NCBI GenBank assembly: GCA_027486755.1
Contig: JAIXOM010000018.1
Coordinates: forward strand, 62,001-126,000
Length of the DNA: 64,000 nucleotides
From: Comamonadaceae bacterium
Lineage (GTDB): Bacteria > Pseudomonadota > Gammaproteobacteria > Burkholderiales > Burkholderiaceae_C
Reading direction: 5' to 3'
This document shows positions 10,350 to 20,936 of this stretch, one piece after another. The number at the start of each line of letters is the position of its first letter. Positions within the stretch are counted from its first letter, which is position 1. Made by a program: the position numbers and the translations under genes. The notes under the pieces are model-generated. The model did not search any database, was not told where the DNA came from, and worked only from the letters and a program-made list of their open reading frames with translations.

Positions 10350-11738
10350 TTAGCGGCTGTCGCGGTCGCGGGTACGGGTCGAATCGCGGCTGCGCGGGTC
10401 TGCGCCTGCCCCGGACGAGGGCGCAGAACTCGGCGGCGGCAAAGTCAGGGGCGGCATCGCCGTCTCGCCGACTGCGCCGGAGCCGGTGCCGGTGCCGGTG
10501 GCCTGCATCAGCTTGTCCAGCGGCAGGTACAGCAGGTTGGAGCCCTGGCGCGACTCGACCATGATCTTGGTCACGCTGCTAAAGACCTGCTGCATCGCAT
10601 CGGTGTACATGCGGTCGCGGGTGACCTGCGGCGCCTTCTCATATTCGGAAAGCACCGAACGGAAGCGCTGTGCATCACCCTGAGCCTGCGCCACGATGCG
10701 GGACTTGTAGCCCTGGGCCTCTTCGTCCAGGCGGGAGGCAGCACCGACGGCCCGCGGCACCACGTCGTTGGCATAGGCCTGGGCCTCGTTCTTGGCCCGC
10801 TCGCGCTCCTGACCGGCCTTGAGCACGTCGTCAAAGGCGGCTTGGACCTGCTCGGGCGGACGCACGCCGCTCTGCTGCAAATTGATGCCCACCACCTCAA
10901 TGCCAACCTTGTAGCGGTCCAAAATGGTCTGCATCAGATTGCGCACCCGCGGCGCAATCTGGTCGCGCTCCTCGGCCAGGGCAGAGTCCATCTTCATCTT
11001 GCCCACCACCTCGCGTACCGCCGTTTCAGCAGCCTGCACCACGGTGGCCGCGGGGTCCTTGCTTTCGAACAGGAAGGCCCGGGCATCGCTCAGCCGGTAC
11101 TGCACCGCAAACTTGATCTCGACGATGTTCTCATCTTCAGTGAGCATGGCCGAATCACGCAGACCGGTGGCCTTGATAACGGTGTCACGGCCCACATCGA
11201 CCGAACGGATCTGCGTGACCACCACCATCTCATGGCGCTGCACCGGGTAGGGCAGTCGCCAGTTAAAGCCAGCCCCGACCGTGCTGTGGTAGCGGCCAAA
11301 CTGGGTAATCACGGCCTGCTGGCCCTCTTGCACGATGAAAAAACCAGTGCCCAGCCAGATCAGCAGGGCCACTACCGCCACCAGGCCCGCGCCCAGACCT
11401 GCGTTTTTTAGACTCGGTGGCTCAAAACCGCCCCGCCCCGACCCGCCGCCACCATTGCGCCCCGGACCACCCGGACCCTTGCGGCCGCCAAACAGGCCGC
11501 CAAGCTTGCGGTTGAAGTCGCGCCAGAGTTCGTCCAGGTCGGGTGGGCCCTGGGTCTGGCCTTGAGGGCCGGTGTTGCGGGGCCGCTGGGGCGCTGCAGC
11601 AGGCGGGGGTGATGGCGGCGCAGCCGGAGGCTGAGCCGCAGGCCCGGGAGTCGCGGGAGGCGGCGACCCTTCAGGCTGACTCTGTCCGCCGGCGCCGCCC
11701 TCGTCCCGACCCCAGCGCGAATCGTTGAGGTTGAACAT
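10350..11738 (-). CDS. hflK: HflK, subunit of the HflKC complex that modulates protease FtsH
   Basis: Partner of HflC in the SPFH cage around FtsH. With the start at ATG 11738 the protein is 462 residues and begins M-F-N-L-N-D, the family-like N-terminus. Residues 15-110 are a disordered Pro/Gln/Gly-rich region that includes an almost pure proline-alanine stretch. The transmembrane helix lies near 113-135, followed by the SPFH domain with the Q-E-G-Q-Q-A-V-I-T-Q-F-G strand and a coiled-coil region. The C-terminal tail is Ser/Arg/Asp-rich. Starts at 11843 or 11810 are possible and would add 24-35 residues. It lies in the hfq-hflX-hflK-hflC operon. Confidence 0.94.
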   Translation of the reverse strand: MFNLNDSRWGRDEGGAGGQSQPEGSPPPATPGPAAQPPAAPPSPPPAAAPQRPRNTGPQGQTQGPPDLDELWRDFNRKLGGLFGGRKGPGGPGRNGGGGSGRGGFEPPSLKNAGLGAGLVAVVALLIWLGTGFFIVQEGQQAVITQFGRYHSTVGAGFNWRLPYPVQRHEMVVVTQIRSVDVGRDTVIKATGLRDSAMLTEDENIVEIKFAVQYRLSDARAFLFESKDPAATVVQAAETAVREVVGKMKMDSALAEERDQIAPRVRNLMQTILDRYKVGIEVVGINLQQSGVRPPEQVQAAFDDVLKAGQERERAKNEAQAYANDVVPRAVGAASRLDEEAQGYKSRIVAQAQGDAQRFRSVLSEYEKAPQVTRDRMYTDAMQQVFSSVTKIMVESRQGSNLLYLPLDKLMQATGTGTGSGAVGETAMPPLTLPPPSSAPSSGAGADPRSRDSTRTRDRDSR

Positions 11739-11852
11739 GCCGCGCGCGCCGCGAAACAGCCGCTCAGGCAAGGTGCGAAAAGACTGCAGCAGGGGATAGG
11801 GATTCATCATGGATGGACCGAATTTTTCTTCTGATGACGCCATTGTGCCTAA

Positions 11853-13070
11853 TCAGGCCAAGTCGTCGGCCAGCACAGTGCTTTGCCCTTGCGCCAGCAG
11901 GGCGAGATGAGGGGCTTGACCAGCCTGGGCGTGGCGCAATAACAACTCACGCAAGCCAGGCAGCCCTAGACCGCTTTGGGCACTGACGAACACCCGTTCA
12001 AACGGACGAGCGCCCGAGCCCGACGGATCGGGCAGTTCGGTACTGTCAAGCAAGCGGCGCGGCCGGCGCTGGGGCTCGATGGCGTCGAGCTTGTTGAACA
12101 CCAGCACCTGCGGTACCTGATCCGCACCGATATCGGCCAAGACCTTGAGCACCTCCTGCATCTGCTGGCCATGCTCGGGACTGGCCGCGTCGACCACATG
12201 CAGCAGCAAGTCGGCGTCGGCCGCTTCCTGCAAAGTAGCCTCAAAGGCGTCGATCAGCCCGTGGGGCAAGTCGCGGATGAAGCCAACCGTGTCGGACAGC
12301 GAGACTGTACGCCCGCCCAGGGGCTCTTGCTCATCGGCGCCTCCCAGGTAAAGCTGCCGGGTGGTGGTATCGAGGGTGGCAAACAGCTGGTCTGCGGCGT
12401 AAGCGCGGGCCTTGACCAGCGCATTAAAAAGCGTGCTCTTGCCAGCATTGGTGTAGCCGACCAGAGAAATGGTGAAGGTGTCGCGCCTGAGGCGCTGCTT
12501 GCGCTGGGTCTGCCGCTGGCGCTTGATGCGCACCAGGCGCTCCTTGGTGCGCTTGATGGCCTCGCTGATCATGCGCTTGTCCAGCTCGATCTGCTTCTCG
12601 CCCGGGCCGCCGCGCACCCCGGCCCCGCCGGTCTGACGCTCCAGGTGCGACCAGCGGCGCACCAGCCGTGTCGACAGATACTGCAGCCGGGCCAGCTCAA
12701 CCTGCAGCTTGCCCTCATGGCTGCGCGCACGCTGAGCAAAAATTTCGAGGATCAGCAAGGTGCGGTCGTTGACCGGCATTTCCAGGCTGCGCTCGAGGTT
12801 GCGCTGCTGGGCCGGGCTGAGCGACTGATCAAACAAAATCTCCGTGGCTCCACTTTCCAAGGCCAGGGCTCGGATTTCCTCGGCCTTGCCGGTGCCCACA
12901 TACAAGGCGGCGTCAGGCGCGCGCCGTTTGCAGGTGATGCGGGCCACTGGCTGAAGGCCGGCGGTCTGCGCCAATAGCCCGAGTTCATGCAACTGAGCGT
13001 CGAAATGGGGCAAGCCCAGATCGACCCCGACCAGCAGAACCGTGGGCTGCGCTTTGCGGGAGGCGTCCAA
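11853..13070 (-). CDS. hflX: ribosome-associated GTPase HflX
   Basis: Obg-related GTPase that splits stalled or heat-damaged 70S ribosomes. The 405 residues comprise an N-terminal HflX domain (about 10-190) with the G-G-A-G-V-R-G-G-P-G-E-K-Q glycine loop near 148-160, a basic helix, then the G domain. G1 is GYTNAGKS at 205-212, G3 is an S-D-T-V-G-F variant of DxxG, and G4 is N-K-L-D. The start is TTG 13070; the frame stays open a little upstream without a standard start codon. Only five bases separate it from the hfq stop, so it is translated from the hfq transcript. Confidence 0.94.
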   Translation of the reverse strand: MDASRKAQPTVLLVGVDLGLPHFDAQLHELGLLAQTAGLQPVARITCKRRAPDAALYVGTGKAEEIRALALESGATEILFDQSLSPAQQRNLERSLEMPVNDRTLLILEIFAQRARSHEGKLQVELARLQYLSTRLVRRWSHLERQTGGAGVRGGPGEKQIELDKRMISEAIKRTKERLVRIKRQRQTQRKQRLRRDTFTISLVGYTNAGKSTLFNALVKARAYAADQLFATLDTTTRQLYLGGADEQEPLGGRTVSLSDTVGFIRDLPHGLIDAFEATLQEAADADLLLHVVDAASPEHGQQMQEVLKVLADIGADQVPQVLVFNKLDAIEPQRRPRRLLDSTELPDPSGSGARPFERVFVSAQSGLGLPGLRELLLRHAQAGQAPHLALLAQGQSTVLADDLA

Positions 13071-13075
13071 GGAAC

Positions 13076-13321
13076 TCAGGCGGCCGGGCTTTCTTCCGCG
13101 GAAGAGAAGTTGACCGCTCTACCGGGGACGATGGTGGAGATGGCGTGCTTGTAGACCATCTGGGTGACCGTGTTGCGCAACAGGACCACGTACTGATCGA
13201 AGGACTCGATCTGACCTTGCAGTTTGATGCCGTTGACCAGATAAATCGACACCGGTACATGCTCCCGGCGCAAAGTGTTCAGGAAGGGATCCTGCAAAAG
13301 CTGACCTTTGTTATTGCTCAC
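13076..13321 (-). CDS. hfq: RNA chaperone Hfq
   Basis: Sm-like hexameric protein that pairs small RNAs with mRNAs. I chose GTG 13321, giving 81 residues, because the family N-terminus ([12 protein letters not shown]) starts right there and a GGAAA site lies eight bases upstream. The ATG reading from 13360 adds 13 residues with no family match. Sm1 contains L-V-N-G-I-K-L-Q-G and the distal-face residues. Sm2 contains the Y-K-H-A-I-S-T proximal-face motif with its histidine. The C-terminal tail is short. This is the first gene of the hflX-hflK-hflC run and lies 74 bases downstream of der. Confidence 0.96.
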   Translation of the reverse strand: MSNNKGQLLQDPFLNTLRREHVPVSIYLVNGIKLQGQIESFDQYVVLLRNTVTQMVYKHAISTIVPGRAVNFSSAEESPAA

Positions 13322-13395
13322 GATATTTTCCGTGTTCAAAAGTGGGTTGATAAGGCTCACACATTACCACAGGCCAAGACCATCTGGCCGCCCGA

Positions 13396-14742
13396 TCAGC
13401 CCGGCGTCTTGTCAGCGTAGGGGTTCAGGGCCGATTTCATCTGGATCCGCAGGGGGGTGCCCACCAGATCAAACTCCTTGCGAAACCGCCCTTCCAGGAA
13501 GCGCTTGTAGGACTCGCTGACCTGATCCAGCGAATTGCCGTGGATGACGATGACCGGCGGATTCATGCCGCCCTGGTGGGCGTAGCGCATCTTGGGGCGC
13601 GACAGCCCCGAGCGCTGGGGCTGCTGGAACTGCACTGCCTCCTGCAGCAGACGGGTGAGTACCGGTGTGGGCATCTTGCGAAAAGCCGCCGCATGGGCCT
13701 GTACGATGGACGCCCACAGCGGCCCCAGGCCCTGCCGCTTGATGGCAGAAATCCGGTGCAAGCTGGCAAATTTCATGAAAGGCAAGCGGGTCTCGATCGA
13801 GCGCTCGAGCTGCTGACGCTGGTAGCTGTCGATCGCATCCCACTTGTTGACCGCCAGCACCACCGCACGGCCGCTTTCCAGAATGTAGCCCGCAATATGC
13901 GCGTCCTGATCGGTCACCCCCTGGGTGGCATCGAGCAGCAAGAGCACCACATTGGCGTTTTCAATGGCCTGCAGGGTCTTGACCACCGAGAATTTCTCGA
14001 TGGCTTCAAACACCTTGCCCCGACGGCGCAGGCCGGCGGTGTCGATCAGCTCGAAGCGCTGACCGTCACGCTCAAAAGGCACCGAAATCGCATCGCGGGT
14101 GGTACCGGGCAGGTCAAAAGCGACCAGGCGCTCTTCGCCCAGCCAGGTGTTGATCAGGGTGGACTTGCCCACATTGGGTCGGCCGGCAACGGCCAGCTTG
14201 ACCACCAGCGGCTGCTCCTGCGCGTCAGATTCTTCTTCCAGGGGCGGCAGCGCCAAGCGCCCGAGCGCGGCCTCGACCATGCTGCGCACGCCTTGGCCAT
14301 GGGAGGCTGAAACCGCCAACACATCGCCCAAGCCCAGCTCGAAAAACTCGGCCAGCTGGGCGCCGGCCTTCATGCCCTCGGCCTTGTTGGCCACCAGCAA
14401 GGAGGGCTTGCCCAGTTTGCGCAAATAACGGGCGATGTCGTGGTCCTGCGCCGACAGACCTTCGCGCGCATCGACGACAAAAACCACCACATCGGCCTCG
14501 GCCACCGCTTGCCGGGTTTGTCTGGCCATTTCCTTGTAGATGCCCGACTCGGCGCTAGGTTCAAACCCGCCGGTATCGATGACGATATAGGCCTGTGAAC
14601 CCAGGCGCGCCTGGCCATAGTGCCGATCGCGCGTCAGGCCGACATGGTCAGCAACGATGGCATCGCGCGACTTGGTCAGGCGGTTGAACAGGGTGGACTT
14701 GCCCACATTGGGCCGGCCCACCAGAGCGATCACAGGTTTCAT
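13396..14742 (-). CDS. der: ribosome biogenesis GTPase Der (EngA)
   Basis: Essential double GTPase needed for maturation of the 50S subunit. The 448 residues carry two G domains: GRPNVGKS at 9-16 with D-T-G-G and N-K-A-E elements, and a second GRPNVGKS near residue 190 with D-T-A-G and N-K-W-D. A C-terminal KH-like domain follows. The length is standard. The ATG at 14742 is the first residue of the family N-terminus M-K-P-V-I-A-L-V-G. It lies 37 bases downstream of bamB on the same strand, the usual order in betaproteobacteria. Confidence 0.96.
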   Translation of the reverse strand: MKPVIALVGRPNVGKSTLFNRLTKSRDAIVADHVGLTRDRHYGQARLGSQAYIVIDTGGFEPSAESGIYKEMARQTRQAVAEADVVVFVVDAREGLSAQDHDIARYLRKLGKPSLLVANKAEGMKAGAQLAEFFELGLGDVLAVSASHGQGVRSMVEAALGRLALPPLEEESDAQEQPLVVKLAVAGRPNVGKSTLINTWLGEERLVAFDLPGTTRDAISVPFERDGQRFELIDTAGLRRRGKVFEAIEKFSVVKTLQAIENANVVLLLLDATQGVTDQDAHIAGYILESGRAVVLAVNKWDAIDSYQRQQLERSIETRLPFMKFASLHRISAIKRQGLGPLWASIVQAHAAAFRKMPTPVLTRLLQEAVQFQQPQRSGLSRPKMRYAHQGGMNPPVIVIHGNSLDQVSESYKRFLEGRFRKEFDLVGTPLRIQMKSALNPYADKTPG

Positions 14743-14779
14743 CGGGTCCGAATCTCAGGTCCGCGCCCGCGGGCCAGCC

Positions 14780-15895
14780 TCATTGCGGCACGAAGCCGAA
14801 CACACCACCGCTGCGGGTCAGAACCACCAGGGTATTGCCTGCCAGTACCGGGCGACTGCTGATGGCCGAACCATCGGTGCTCAGGCGGGCCAGAACCTTG
14901 CCGTCTTCCCGCGAGAGCATGTGCACATAGCCCTGCAAGTCGCCGACCGCTACCGAACGGCCTATGACCAGCGGCGCGCTCAGATCACGAAAGCGCAGTT
15001 GCTCGTTGTTCCAGGCTCTTTCTCCGTCCGCCAGGCGCCAGGCCTGTACCCGGCCATCAGCCTCAGCGCCGAACAGCAGCCTGTCGTCGGCCGCCAGCCC
15101 CACCTGGCCGTCGGCCGTACGGCTCCACTGAACAGCGCCGCGCTCGGTGTCCACACAAGCCACTGCAGCCTGGAAGGCGCGCACGCAGACCTGATTGCCC
15201 TGGCGGGCTGCAGGACCCACCAGATCGACCAGGCGCTCGATTTCGTTGATGCCGCGCGGTGTAGCGATAGGCGCATTCCAGCGTGCCAGCCCGCTTTGGG
15301 GGTCCAGGCCGTTGAGTCGGCCGCCAACACCGGCCAGCAGGGTATCGCCCACTGCCAGCATCACGCCCGCCTGACGCAGCACCAAAGGCTCGTCCCCTGT
15401 GCGCTGCTGCAGCCACAAGCGCCTGCCGCTGACCCCGTCGTAGGCGCTGACCGCCCGGTCGGCCGTCAGCAGGAAGACCCGGCCGCCGGCCACCAAGGGC
15501 GCCGAATACGCTTGCGCCGCCAGCCGCTGGCGCCACAGCACCTTGCCCTGCTTGATGGCCAGCAATTCATTGTCACGGGTCACGACAGCCGCAGTGCTGC
15601 CGTCACTGCCCACACCCGCGGCCAGCGCAGTACCCAAGGACAAGCGCCAGATTTCGCGGCCGCTGGTCGCATCGAGCTCAAGCACAGTGCCGTCGCTCGT
15701 CGCCAGCGTGACGCTGCTGGCACTGGCATGCACCTGCGCGGGAAATTCCACCGCGCCCAGCTTGACCTGCCAGACCTGACGCACCGCCAGGCTGGGGGTG
15801 AGGGCCTGCAACTCAGCCGGCTTGGGTCGGGGCGAACCGGTGCTGCAGGCCGCCAACAGGGCCAGCAGCAGCGTTGCGGCTGCTGCGCGCATCAT
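14780..15895 (-). CDS. bamB: outer membrane protein assembly factor BamB
   Basis: Lipoprotein of the BAM complex that helps insert beta-barrel proteins into the outer membrane. The 371 residues start with a signal peptide ending in the lipobox L-A-A-C (Cys17). Repeated PQQ-type beta-propeller blades follow, visible as D-A-T-S-G-R, D-G-V-S-G-R, D-P-Q-S-G and W repeats. The ATG at 15895 (a second ATG follows directly) overlaps the stop of the yfgM-like gene, so translation is coupled. bamD, another BAM lipoprotein gene, lies at 26443-27249. Confidence 0.93.
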   Translation of the reverse strand: MMRAAAATLLLALLAACSTGSPRPKPAELQALTPSLAVRQVWQVKLGAVEFPAQVHASASSVTLATSDGTVLELDATSGREIWRLSLGTALAAGVGSDGSTAAVVTRDNELLAIKQGKVLWRQRLAAQAYSAPLVAGGRVFLLTADRAVSAYDGVSGRRLWLQQRTGDEPLVLRQAGVMLAVGDTLLAGVGGRLNGLDPQSGLARWNAPIATPRGINEIERLVDLVGPAARQGNQVCVRAFQAAVACVDTERGAVQWSRTADGQVGLAADDRLLFGAEADGRVQAWRLADGERAWNNEQLRFRDLSAPLVIGRSVAVGDLQGYVHMLSREDGKVLARLSTDGSAISSRPVLAGNTLVVLTRSGGVFGFVPQ

Positions 15896-16563
15896 TTCTT
15901 CACCTCGGCCGCAGCGGGCTCAGACACATCGACACCCAGGGCATTGAGCTTGACCTCGACCAGACGGCGGTACTCGGCCCGCTCGTCCATCCCCTTGTAG
16001 GCCTTGCGATATTCGGCCTGGGCCTCAGCCTTTTTGCCTTGCGCCAGCAAGACATCACCACGGCGGTCGTCGGCCAGGGCGGCAAATTCGGCCGGCAACT
16101 TGGCGCTGAGCTGGGCCAAGGCTTCGTCGTAGGCCTTGGTCTCCAGGGCGATGCCGGCCAGGCGCAAGCGGGCCACCGCCTGCAGGCCCTCATCGCCGGC
16201 CTTGTCGGCCACCCAGGCCAGAGCGGCTTTGGCCCGGTCGGCCTTGTCCTTGTCATAGAACACACGGGCCGCCAGCAGCGCAGCCTGGTGGGCATAGGTG
16301 GCGCCCGCGTAACGCTCCTGCATGTCGGCCAAGGCCCGCTCGAGCCGGGTCAGATCGCCGGCCTTGGCCGCAGACTCGATCTGTTCGTACATCACCGCCG
16401 CTTCGGCGGCCTGCTTGCGCTGCCAGTACTGCCAGCCGTTGTAGGCGGCAAAAGCGCCCAGCACCACAATCAGCAGCCAGGTGATGGCGTTGCCGTAGCG
16501 CTTCCAGAAATGCTTGAGCTGGTCGAGTTGTTCCTGCTCTTCAAGGTCGAGTTGGCTGGCCAT
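15892..16563 (-). CDS. yfgM: YfgM-family tetratricopeptide membrane protein (ancillary SecYEG/PpiD partner)
   Basis: A 223-residue inner-membrane protein. The first 25 residues are acidic and cytoplasmic (E-E-Q-E-Q-L-D). One transmembrane helix spans about 26-45 (W-L-L-I-V-V-L-G). The rest is a periplasmic TPR-like solenoid of helical pairs rich in Ala, Asp and Lys. Family, size and position between hisS and bamB match YfgM, which in E. coli contacts SecYEG and PpiD and helps protect envelope proteins. It ends in an ATGA overlap with bamB. The 130 bases between it and hisS show no clear structure. Confidence 0.85.
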   Translation of the reverse strand: MASQLDLEEQEQLDQLKHFWKRYGNAITWLLIVVLGAFAAYNGWQYWQRKQAAEAAVMYEQIESAAKAGDLTRLERALADMQERYAGATYAHQAALLAARVFYDKDKADRAKAALAWVADKAGDEGLQAVARLRLAGIALETKAYDEALAQLSAKLPAEFAALADDRRGDVLLAQGKKAEAQAEYRKAYKGMDERAEYRRLVEVKLNALGVDVSEPAAAEVKK

Positions 16564-16693
16564 GGCTGTTTGTGGGCGGATCCCGCCCGGGTCGAAAAAG
16601 AGAGGGTGCGGCCGGCATCAAAAACCGGCCGCGGCGCGAGGCGCGATTGTAGGCGGCGCCAGCCACCTAGCGGCAGGCCGGCTCGGACGGCCT

Positions 16694-18004
16694 TCAGGGG
16701 AAGGGCCGTAGACGCTCTGCCCAGGCCGCCGCATCGGCCAGGGGCTGGAGCTGCTGCGCCTGCTCTTGGCCGGCGCGCAGCGGCTTGAGCGCCACACAGC
16801 CCTGGGCCAGTTCGTCCTGGCCAAAAATCAACGCAAAGGCCGCCCCGCTGGCATCAGCCCGCTTGAACTGCGACTTCATGGAGCCCATGCCTTCGCTGCC
16901 GGCCGCCGGCGCATGCATCTGCACACTGACCCCGGCCGCGCGCAGGGCCTGCAAGCACTGGAGGACTTGCGGCAGCGCGCCGGCTTCGGGTACCACGGCA
17001 TACGCATCGGGCACAGGCACGGGCGGCTCGGCGCCCTGCTGTTTGAGCAGATCCAGCACCCGCTCCACGCCCAGGGCCCAACCCACGGCAGGCGCGGCCT
17101 TGCCGCCCATCTGGCCGATCAGATAGTCGTAACGGCCGCCAGCGCAGATCGTGCCTTGCGCACCCAGCCGGTCGGTGACGAATTCGAACACGCTCAGGTT
17201 GTAGTAGTCGAGGCCGCGCACCAGGCGGGGGTTGAGTGTCCAGGGCACGCCGTTGGCGTCGAGCATGGCCTTGAGGCCTTCAAAATGGGCCAGCGAAGCG
17301 GTGTCCAGGAAATCGATCAGCCGCGGCGCGCCATTGACCAGGTCCTGCATGGCAGGGTTCTTGGTGTCCAGGATGCGCAGCGGATTGCTGTGCAGGCGCC
17401 GGCGCGCTTCCTCGTCGAGCTGATCGGCGTGCTGCTCCAGGTAGGCGATCAGCTGGGCGCGGTGCTGCGCACGCTCCTCCGGCTGACCCAGGCTGTTGAT
17501 CTCCAGGCGCCAGTCGCTCAGGCCCAATTCGCGCCAGAGAGCGGCGGCCAGCAGGATCAGTTCGGCATCGACCTCGGGGCCGGCAAAGCCCAGGGCCTCG
17601 GCTCCGATCTGGTGGAACTGACGGTAGCGGCCCCGCTGCGGGCGCTCGCGCCGGAACATGGGGCCCATGTAGTAAAGCCGCTTGCCGCCATCGTAGAGCA
17701 GGTTGTGCTCGGTGATCGCGCGCACCACCGAGGCGGTGTTTTCAGGCCGCATGCTCAGGTGCTCGGCATCGCCGTGCTTGTCGGCCCGGTCCTCGAAGGA
17801 GTACATCTCCTTTTCGACGATGTCGGTCACTTCGCCGATGCTGCGCACGAACAGGCGGGTGTGCTCCAGGATGGGGGTGCGGATATTACGGTAGGCGTAG
17901 CGCGCCATCAGCGCACGCACTTTTTCTTCCAGCCACTCCCAGCGCGCCGATTCAGGCGGCAGTATGTCGTTCATGCCTTTGACGGCGCTCAGTTTTTCAG
18001 CCAT
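16694..18004 (-). CDS. hisS: histidyl-tRNA synthetase
   Basis: Class II aminoacyl-tRNA synthetase that charges tRNA-His. The start at ATG 18004 gives 436 residues beginning [13 protein letters not shown]; the longer reading adds 41 residues that run into ispG. Motif 2 is seen as [16 protein letters not shown]. The histidine-specific elements are L-V-R-G-L-D-Y-Y and the later S-Q-F-K-R-A-D. The C-terminal 90 residues form the anticodon-binding domain. It lies 52 bases downstream of ispG. The related HisZ at 7958-9145 is the biosynthetic paralogue. Confidence 0.96.
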   Translation of the reverse strand: MAEKLSAVKGMNDILPPESARWEWLEEKVRALMARYAYRNIRTPILEHTRLFVRSIGEVTDIVEKEMYSFEDRADKHGDAEHLSMRPENTASVVRAITEHNLLYDGGKRLYYMGPMFRRERPQRGRYRQFHQIGAEALGFAGPEVDAELILLAAALWRELGLSDWRLEINSLGQPEERAQHRAQLIAYLEQHADQLDEEARRRLHSNPLRILDTKNPAMQDLVNGAPRLIDFLDTASLAHFEGLKAMLDANGVPWTLNPRLVRGLDYYNLSVFEFVTDRLGAQGTICAGGRYDYLIGQMGGKAAPAVGWALGVERVLDLLKQQGAEPPVPVPDAYAVVPEAGALPQVLQCLQALRAAGVSVQMHAPAAGSEGMGSMKSQFKRADASGAAFALIFGQDELAQGCVALKPLRAGQEQAQQLQPLADAAAWAERLRPFP

Positions 18005-18056
18005 GTTGTACTTGCTACCGGGCTTGGGGCGCCCGTGTTGTTCGGGTGAGGAAAGC

Positions 18057-19322
18057 TCAGGCCGTCTGTTCGGCGCCAAAACGCTCGCGGATGTAGTTCT
18101 CGACCAGGGCCTGGAACTCGGTGGCAATGCCTTCGCCGCGCAGGGTCAGGCGCTTTTCGCCGTCGATGAACACCGGCGCGGCCGGCGCCTCGCCGGTGCC
18201 GGGAAGGCTGATGCCAATATCAGCATGCTTGCTCTCACCGGGGCCGTTGACGATGCAGCCCATGACCGCTACCTTCAGCTGCTCAACGCCGGGGTACTGC
18301 TTGCGCCACAGCGGCATCTGTAAGCGCAGAAAATCGTCGATCTGCTTGGCCAGCTCCTGGAATGTGTTGCTGGTGGTGCGGCCGCAGCCCGGGCAGGCGG
18401 TGACGCTGGGCACAAAGATGCGCAGTCCCAGGGCCTGCAAAATTTCCGAAGCGATCACCACCTCCTGCGTGCGCGACTCGCCCGGCTGGGGCGTGAGCGA
18501 GACGCGGATGGTGTCGCCTATGCCCTCTTGCAGCAAGATGGACAGCGCGGTGGCTGAAGCCACTGTGCCCTTGGTGGCCATACCGGCTTCGGTCAGGCCC
18601 AGGTGCAGGGCGTGGTCGGTGCGCTTGGCCAGCTCGCGGTAGACCGCAATCAAGTCCTGCACGCCCGAGACCTTGCACGACAGCAAGATCTGTTCGTGCG
18701 CCATGCCCAGCTCCTCGGCGCGCGCGGCCGACTGCAGGGCCGAGCTGATCAGGGCCTCGTACATCACCTGCTTGGCGTCCCAAGGCTGAGCGCGGCGGCT
18801 GTTGTCGTCCATCATCTGGGCCAGCAGTTCCTGATCCAGACTGCCCCAGTTGACGCCGATGCGCACCGGCTTGTCCCAGCGCATGGCCGCCTCGATCATC
18901 TGGCTGAACTGCCTGTCGTGTTTATCGCCCTTACCCACATTACCCGGGTTGATGCGGTACTTGGACAGTGTCTCGGCGCAGGCCGGATACTGAGTGAGCA
19001 AGGTATGGCCGTTGTAATGGAAGTCACCCACGAGCGGCACATCGATGCCCATGCGGTCGAGCTGCTCGCGCACATGGGGCACAGCCTGGGCGGCCTCGGG
19101 CGTGTTGACCGTGATGCGCACCACCTCGGAGCCGGCTTGAGCCAGCTCCTTGACCTGGATCGCGGTACCAATCACGTCGGCAGTATCGGTGTTGGTCATG
19201 GACTGCACCCGCACCGGCGCGTCGCCGCCAACAGTCACCACCCGGGGGCCCCAAACGATGCGGGCCTGGGCCGAGCGGCGGGCGCGCGGCTGCGCAGATT
19301 CAATCGGTTTGCCTTGGGCCAT
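18057..19322 (-). CDS. ispG: 4-hydroxy-3-methylbut-2-en-1-yl diphosphate synthase (flavodoxin)
   Basis: The [4Fe-4S] enzyme of the MEP pathway that turns methylerythritol cyclodiphosphate into HMBPP. The protein is 421 residues with the TIM-barrel domain first. The cluster ligands lie in the C-terminal domain: Cys310 and Cys313 in A-C-P-G-C-G-R-T, Cys356 in [10 protein letters not shown], and the nearby Glu363. The ATG at 19322 overlaps the rodZ stop as TGATG, so I prefer it to the GTG one codon earlier. Longer plant-like or Bacteroidetes-type insertions are absent. Confidence 0.96.
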   Translation of the reverse strand: MAQGKPIESAQPRARRSAQARIVWGPRVVTVGGDAPVRVQSMTNTDTADVIGTAIQVKELAQAGSEVVRITVNTPEAAQAVPHVREQLDRMGIDVPLVGDFHYNGHTLLTQYPACAETLSKYRINPGNVGKGDKHDRQFSQMIEAAMRWDKPVRIGVNWGSLDQELLAQMMDDNSRRAQPWDAKQVMYEALISSALQSAARAEELGMAHEQILLSCKVSGVQDLIAVYRELAKRTDHALHLGLTEAGMATKGTVASATALSILLQEGIGDTIRVSLTPQPGESRTQEVVIASEILQALGLRIFVPSVTACPGCGRTTSNTFQELAKQIDDFLRLQMPLWRKQYPGVEQLKVAVMGCIVNGPGESKHADIGISLPGTGEAPAAPVFIDGEKRLTLRGEGIATEFQALVENYIRERFGAEQTA

Positions 19323-20188
19323 CACTTCACCTCAAATCGAGCTACATTGTCTTGAGCCAGGGCTTTCACATCGAGCTCCTGGCCGCGTACCTTGACCTGC
19401 ACAGCGCCGGCATTGCCGACGACCACACGCATCACTGGCTTGCCGGCCACCGACACTTGCTCACCCGCATTGAGCGTGCGACGCAGGACCGCGCTGCCCG
19501 TGGCATCGACGACCTCCACCCAAGCGCTGCGCTGCACGCTAAAAAAGAGAACCGGCTCGTCGCTGGTCGCCACAGTTTGAGCTGCAGGGGGCGCTGTGGA
19601 AGCTGCCGCCGCGGCCGGTAGGCTGGCAGAAGCAGCTGGCACCGCCATCGCAGGCGCTGCTGCCGGGCGGGAGGGCTCAGCCCGGTTGACCGGGACCACC
19701 GCTTCGGTCACCTCGCCAGCAGGCGCGCTGGCAGCAGGCGCGGGTGAGCGGGTGAAAAAATCCGTCTCAGGCATCAGGTAGACCAAAGCGGCCGCCAACA
19801 GAATCAGGGCGGCGGCGATCAAAGCAGGCCGCGATACCGCGGGCCAGGCGCTGCTCACCGACGGACGGCTGTAAGGCCGGAAAGGCTGATTGAGAGAGCC
19901 GTCGACCACCAGATCATGATGACCGGCGCTCGGGAGCAAGGCCAGCACGGCCGCAGCATCGAGCTTGAGGCTGCGGCACACCGAGGCAGCCAAGGCCCGG
20001 GTGAAGACCGGGCCAGGCAGAAGGTCATACCGGTCGGCCTCCAGCGCTTCCAGCCGCTTGACCGGCACCTTGAGAGCCACCGCCAGAGCTGCAATATGCA
20101 AGCCCGACTGCTCGCGAGCGCGGCGCAAGCGGGCGCCCGCGCTATCACCCACGCCCTCGGCCGCTGCTTGACCTTGGTTTTCATTCAT
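19322..20188 (-). CDS. rodZ: RodZ-like helix-turn-helix membrane protein
   Basis: 288 residues in the layout of RodZ, the cytoskeleton linker for MreB and rod shape. An XRE-type HTH sits at about 17-85 ([12 protein letters not shown], then [11 protein letters not shown]). A transmembrane helix sits near 125-145. A periplasmic Ala/Pro-rich linker follows, then a DUF4115 beta domain at the end ([14 protein letters not shown]). I started at ATG 20188 because the family N-terminus begins there; the open frame extends 122 codons further into pilF. It overlaps pilF by eight bases and ispG by one. Confidence 0.85.
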   Translation of the reverse strand: MNENQGQAAAEGVGDSAGARLRRAREQSGLHIAALAVALKVPVKRLEALEADRYDLLPGPVFTRALAASVCRSLKLDAAAVLALLPSAGHHDLVVDGSLNQPFRPYSRPSVSSAWPAVSRPALIAAALILLAAALVYLMPETDFFTRSPAPAASAPAGEVTEAVVPVNRAEPSRPAAAPAMAVPAASASLPAAAAASTAPPAAQTVATSDEPVLFFSVQRSAWVEVVDATGSAVLRRTLNAGEQVSVAGKPVMRVVVGNAGAVQVKVRGQELDVKALAQDNVARFEVK

Positions 20189-20936
20189 CCCAGGCACCCT
20201 TGTCGAATGCCGCTGCCTGCGGCGAACGGCCGAAACGCTGGCGAAGCTGCTCACCGAGCTGCTGCACCAGAAGCCCATTATCCAACTTGCGGGCCAGCTT
20301 GGCCGCCAGCCAGAGCGTCTCGGGAGCATCGGCCTTGTGCAGGCCTGGCTGACCCAGGCTATCCAGAGCCCGCTCGGCCTGCCCGGCTCTGACCTGACAG
20401 GTGGCCAGGGCCAGCCAGAGGCGACTGCCTGGTAGACCGCCCGCCCCCGCCTGGGCCAAAGCGCGAGCCAGCACCTTCTGGGCCTGAGCAGTGCGTTCCT
20501 GAGCCACACCGGCATGCTGGCAGGCCAGCCAGGCCTGGTTGTAAGCAGCCTCAACGTCGTTGGGAGCGAGCGCTAGCGCTCGCTCGAAGCTGGCCTGGGC
20601 CCTTGGAGCATCGCCGAGCTGGGCATACACCACGCCGCGCAGGTTCCAGCCCCCAACCATGTCAGGACTCAGGGTCAGCGCCTGCTTGACCTCATCAAGA
20701 GCGACCCAAGTCTGCCCTTGCTCCAAATAGGCGCGCGCCAGTTCCAGCCGAAGCTGGGCGCGCCTGCGCTCGGGCGTCAGGTCCGACTCGGTCGACCGGT
20801 CGGCCAGCGCAAGCAGATCCTCAGACGGGGCAGCGCACCCTCCCAAGACTCCCCCCAGAAGGGCAAGGGCAAGCCACAAAACCAAGAACCAGCGGCGCGG
20901 GCTGGCCGTTGGCGCAACAGCTGGCTGCCGACTCAC
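20181..20936 (-). CDS. pilF: type IV pilus biogenesis/stability lipoprotein PilF (PilW)
   Basis: Outer-membrane lipoprotein pilotin that helps PilQ secretin assembly. The 251 residues have a signal peptide with R-R-W-F-L-V-L-W and the lipobox L-G-G-C (Cys34). A chain of TPR motifs covers about residues 55-245; good examples are [10 protein letters not shown] and [11 protein letters not shown]. Position between rlmN and rodZ is the standard place for pilF/pilW. The GTG start overlaps the rlmN stop as GTGA. Other pilus genes are not in the window, so motility cannot be concluded. Confidence 0.85.
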   Translation of the reverse strand: MSRQPAVAPTASPRRWFLVLWLALALLGGVLGGCAAPSEDLLALADRSTESDLTPERRRAQLRLELARAYLEQGQTWVALDEVKQALTLSPDMVGGWNLRGVVYAQLGDAPRAQASFERALALAPNDVEAAYNQAWLACQHAGVAQERTAQAQKVLARALAQAGAGGLPGSRLWLALATCQVRAGQAERALDSLGQPGLHKADAPETLWLAAKLARKLDNGLLVQQLGEQLRQRFGRSPQAAAFDKGAWDE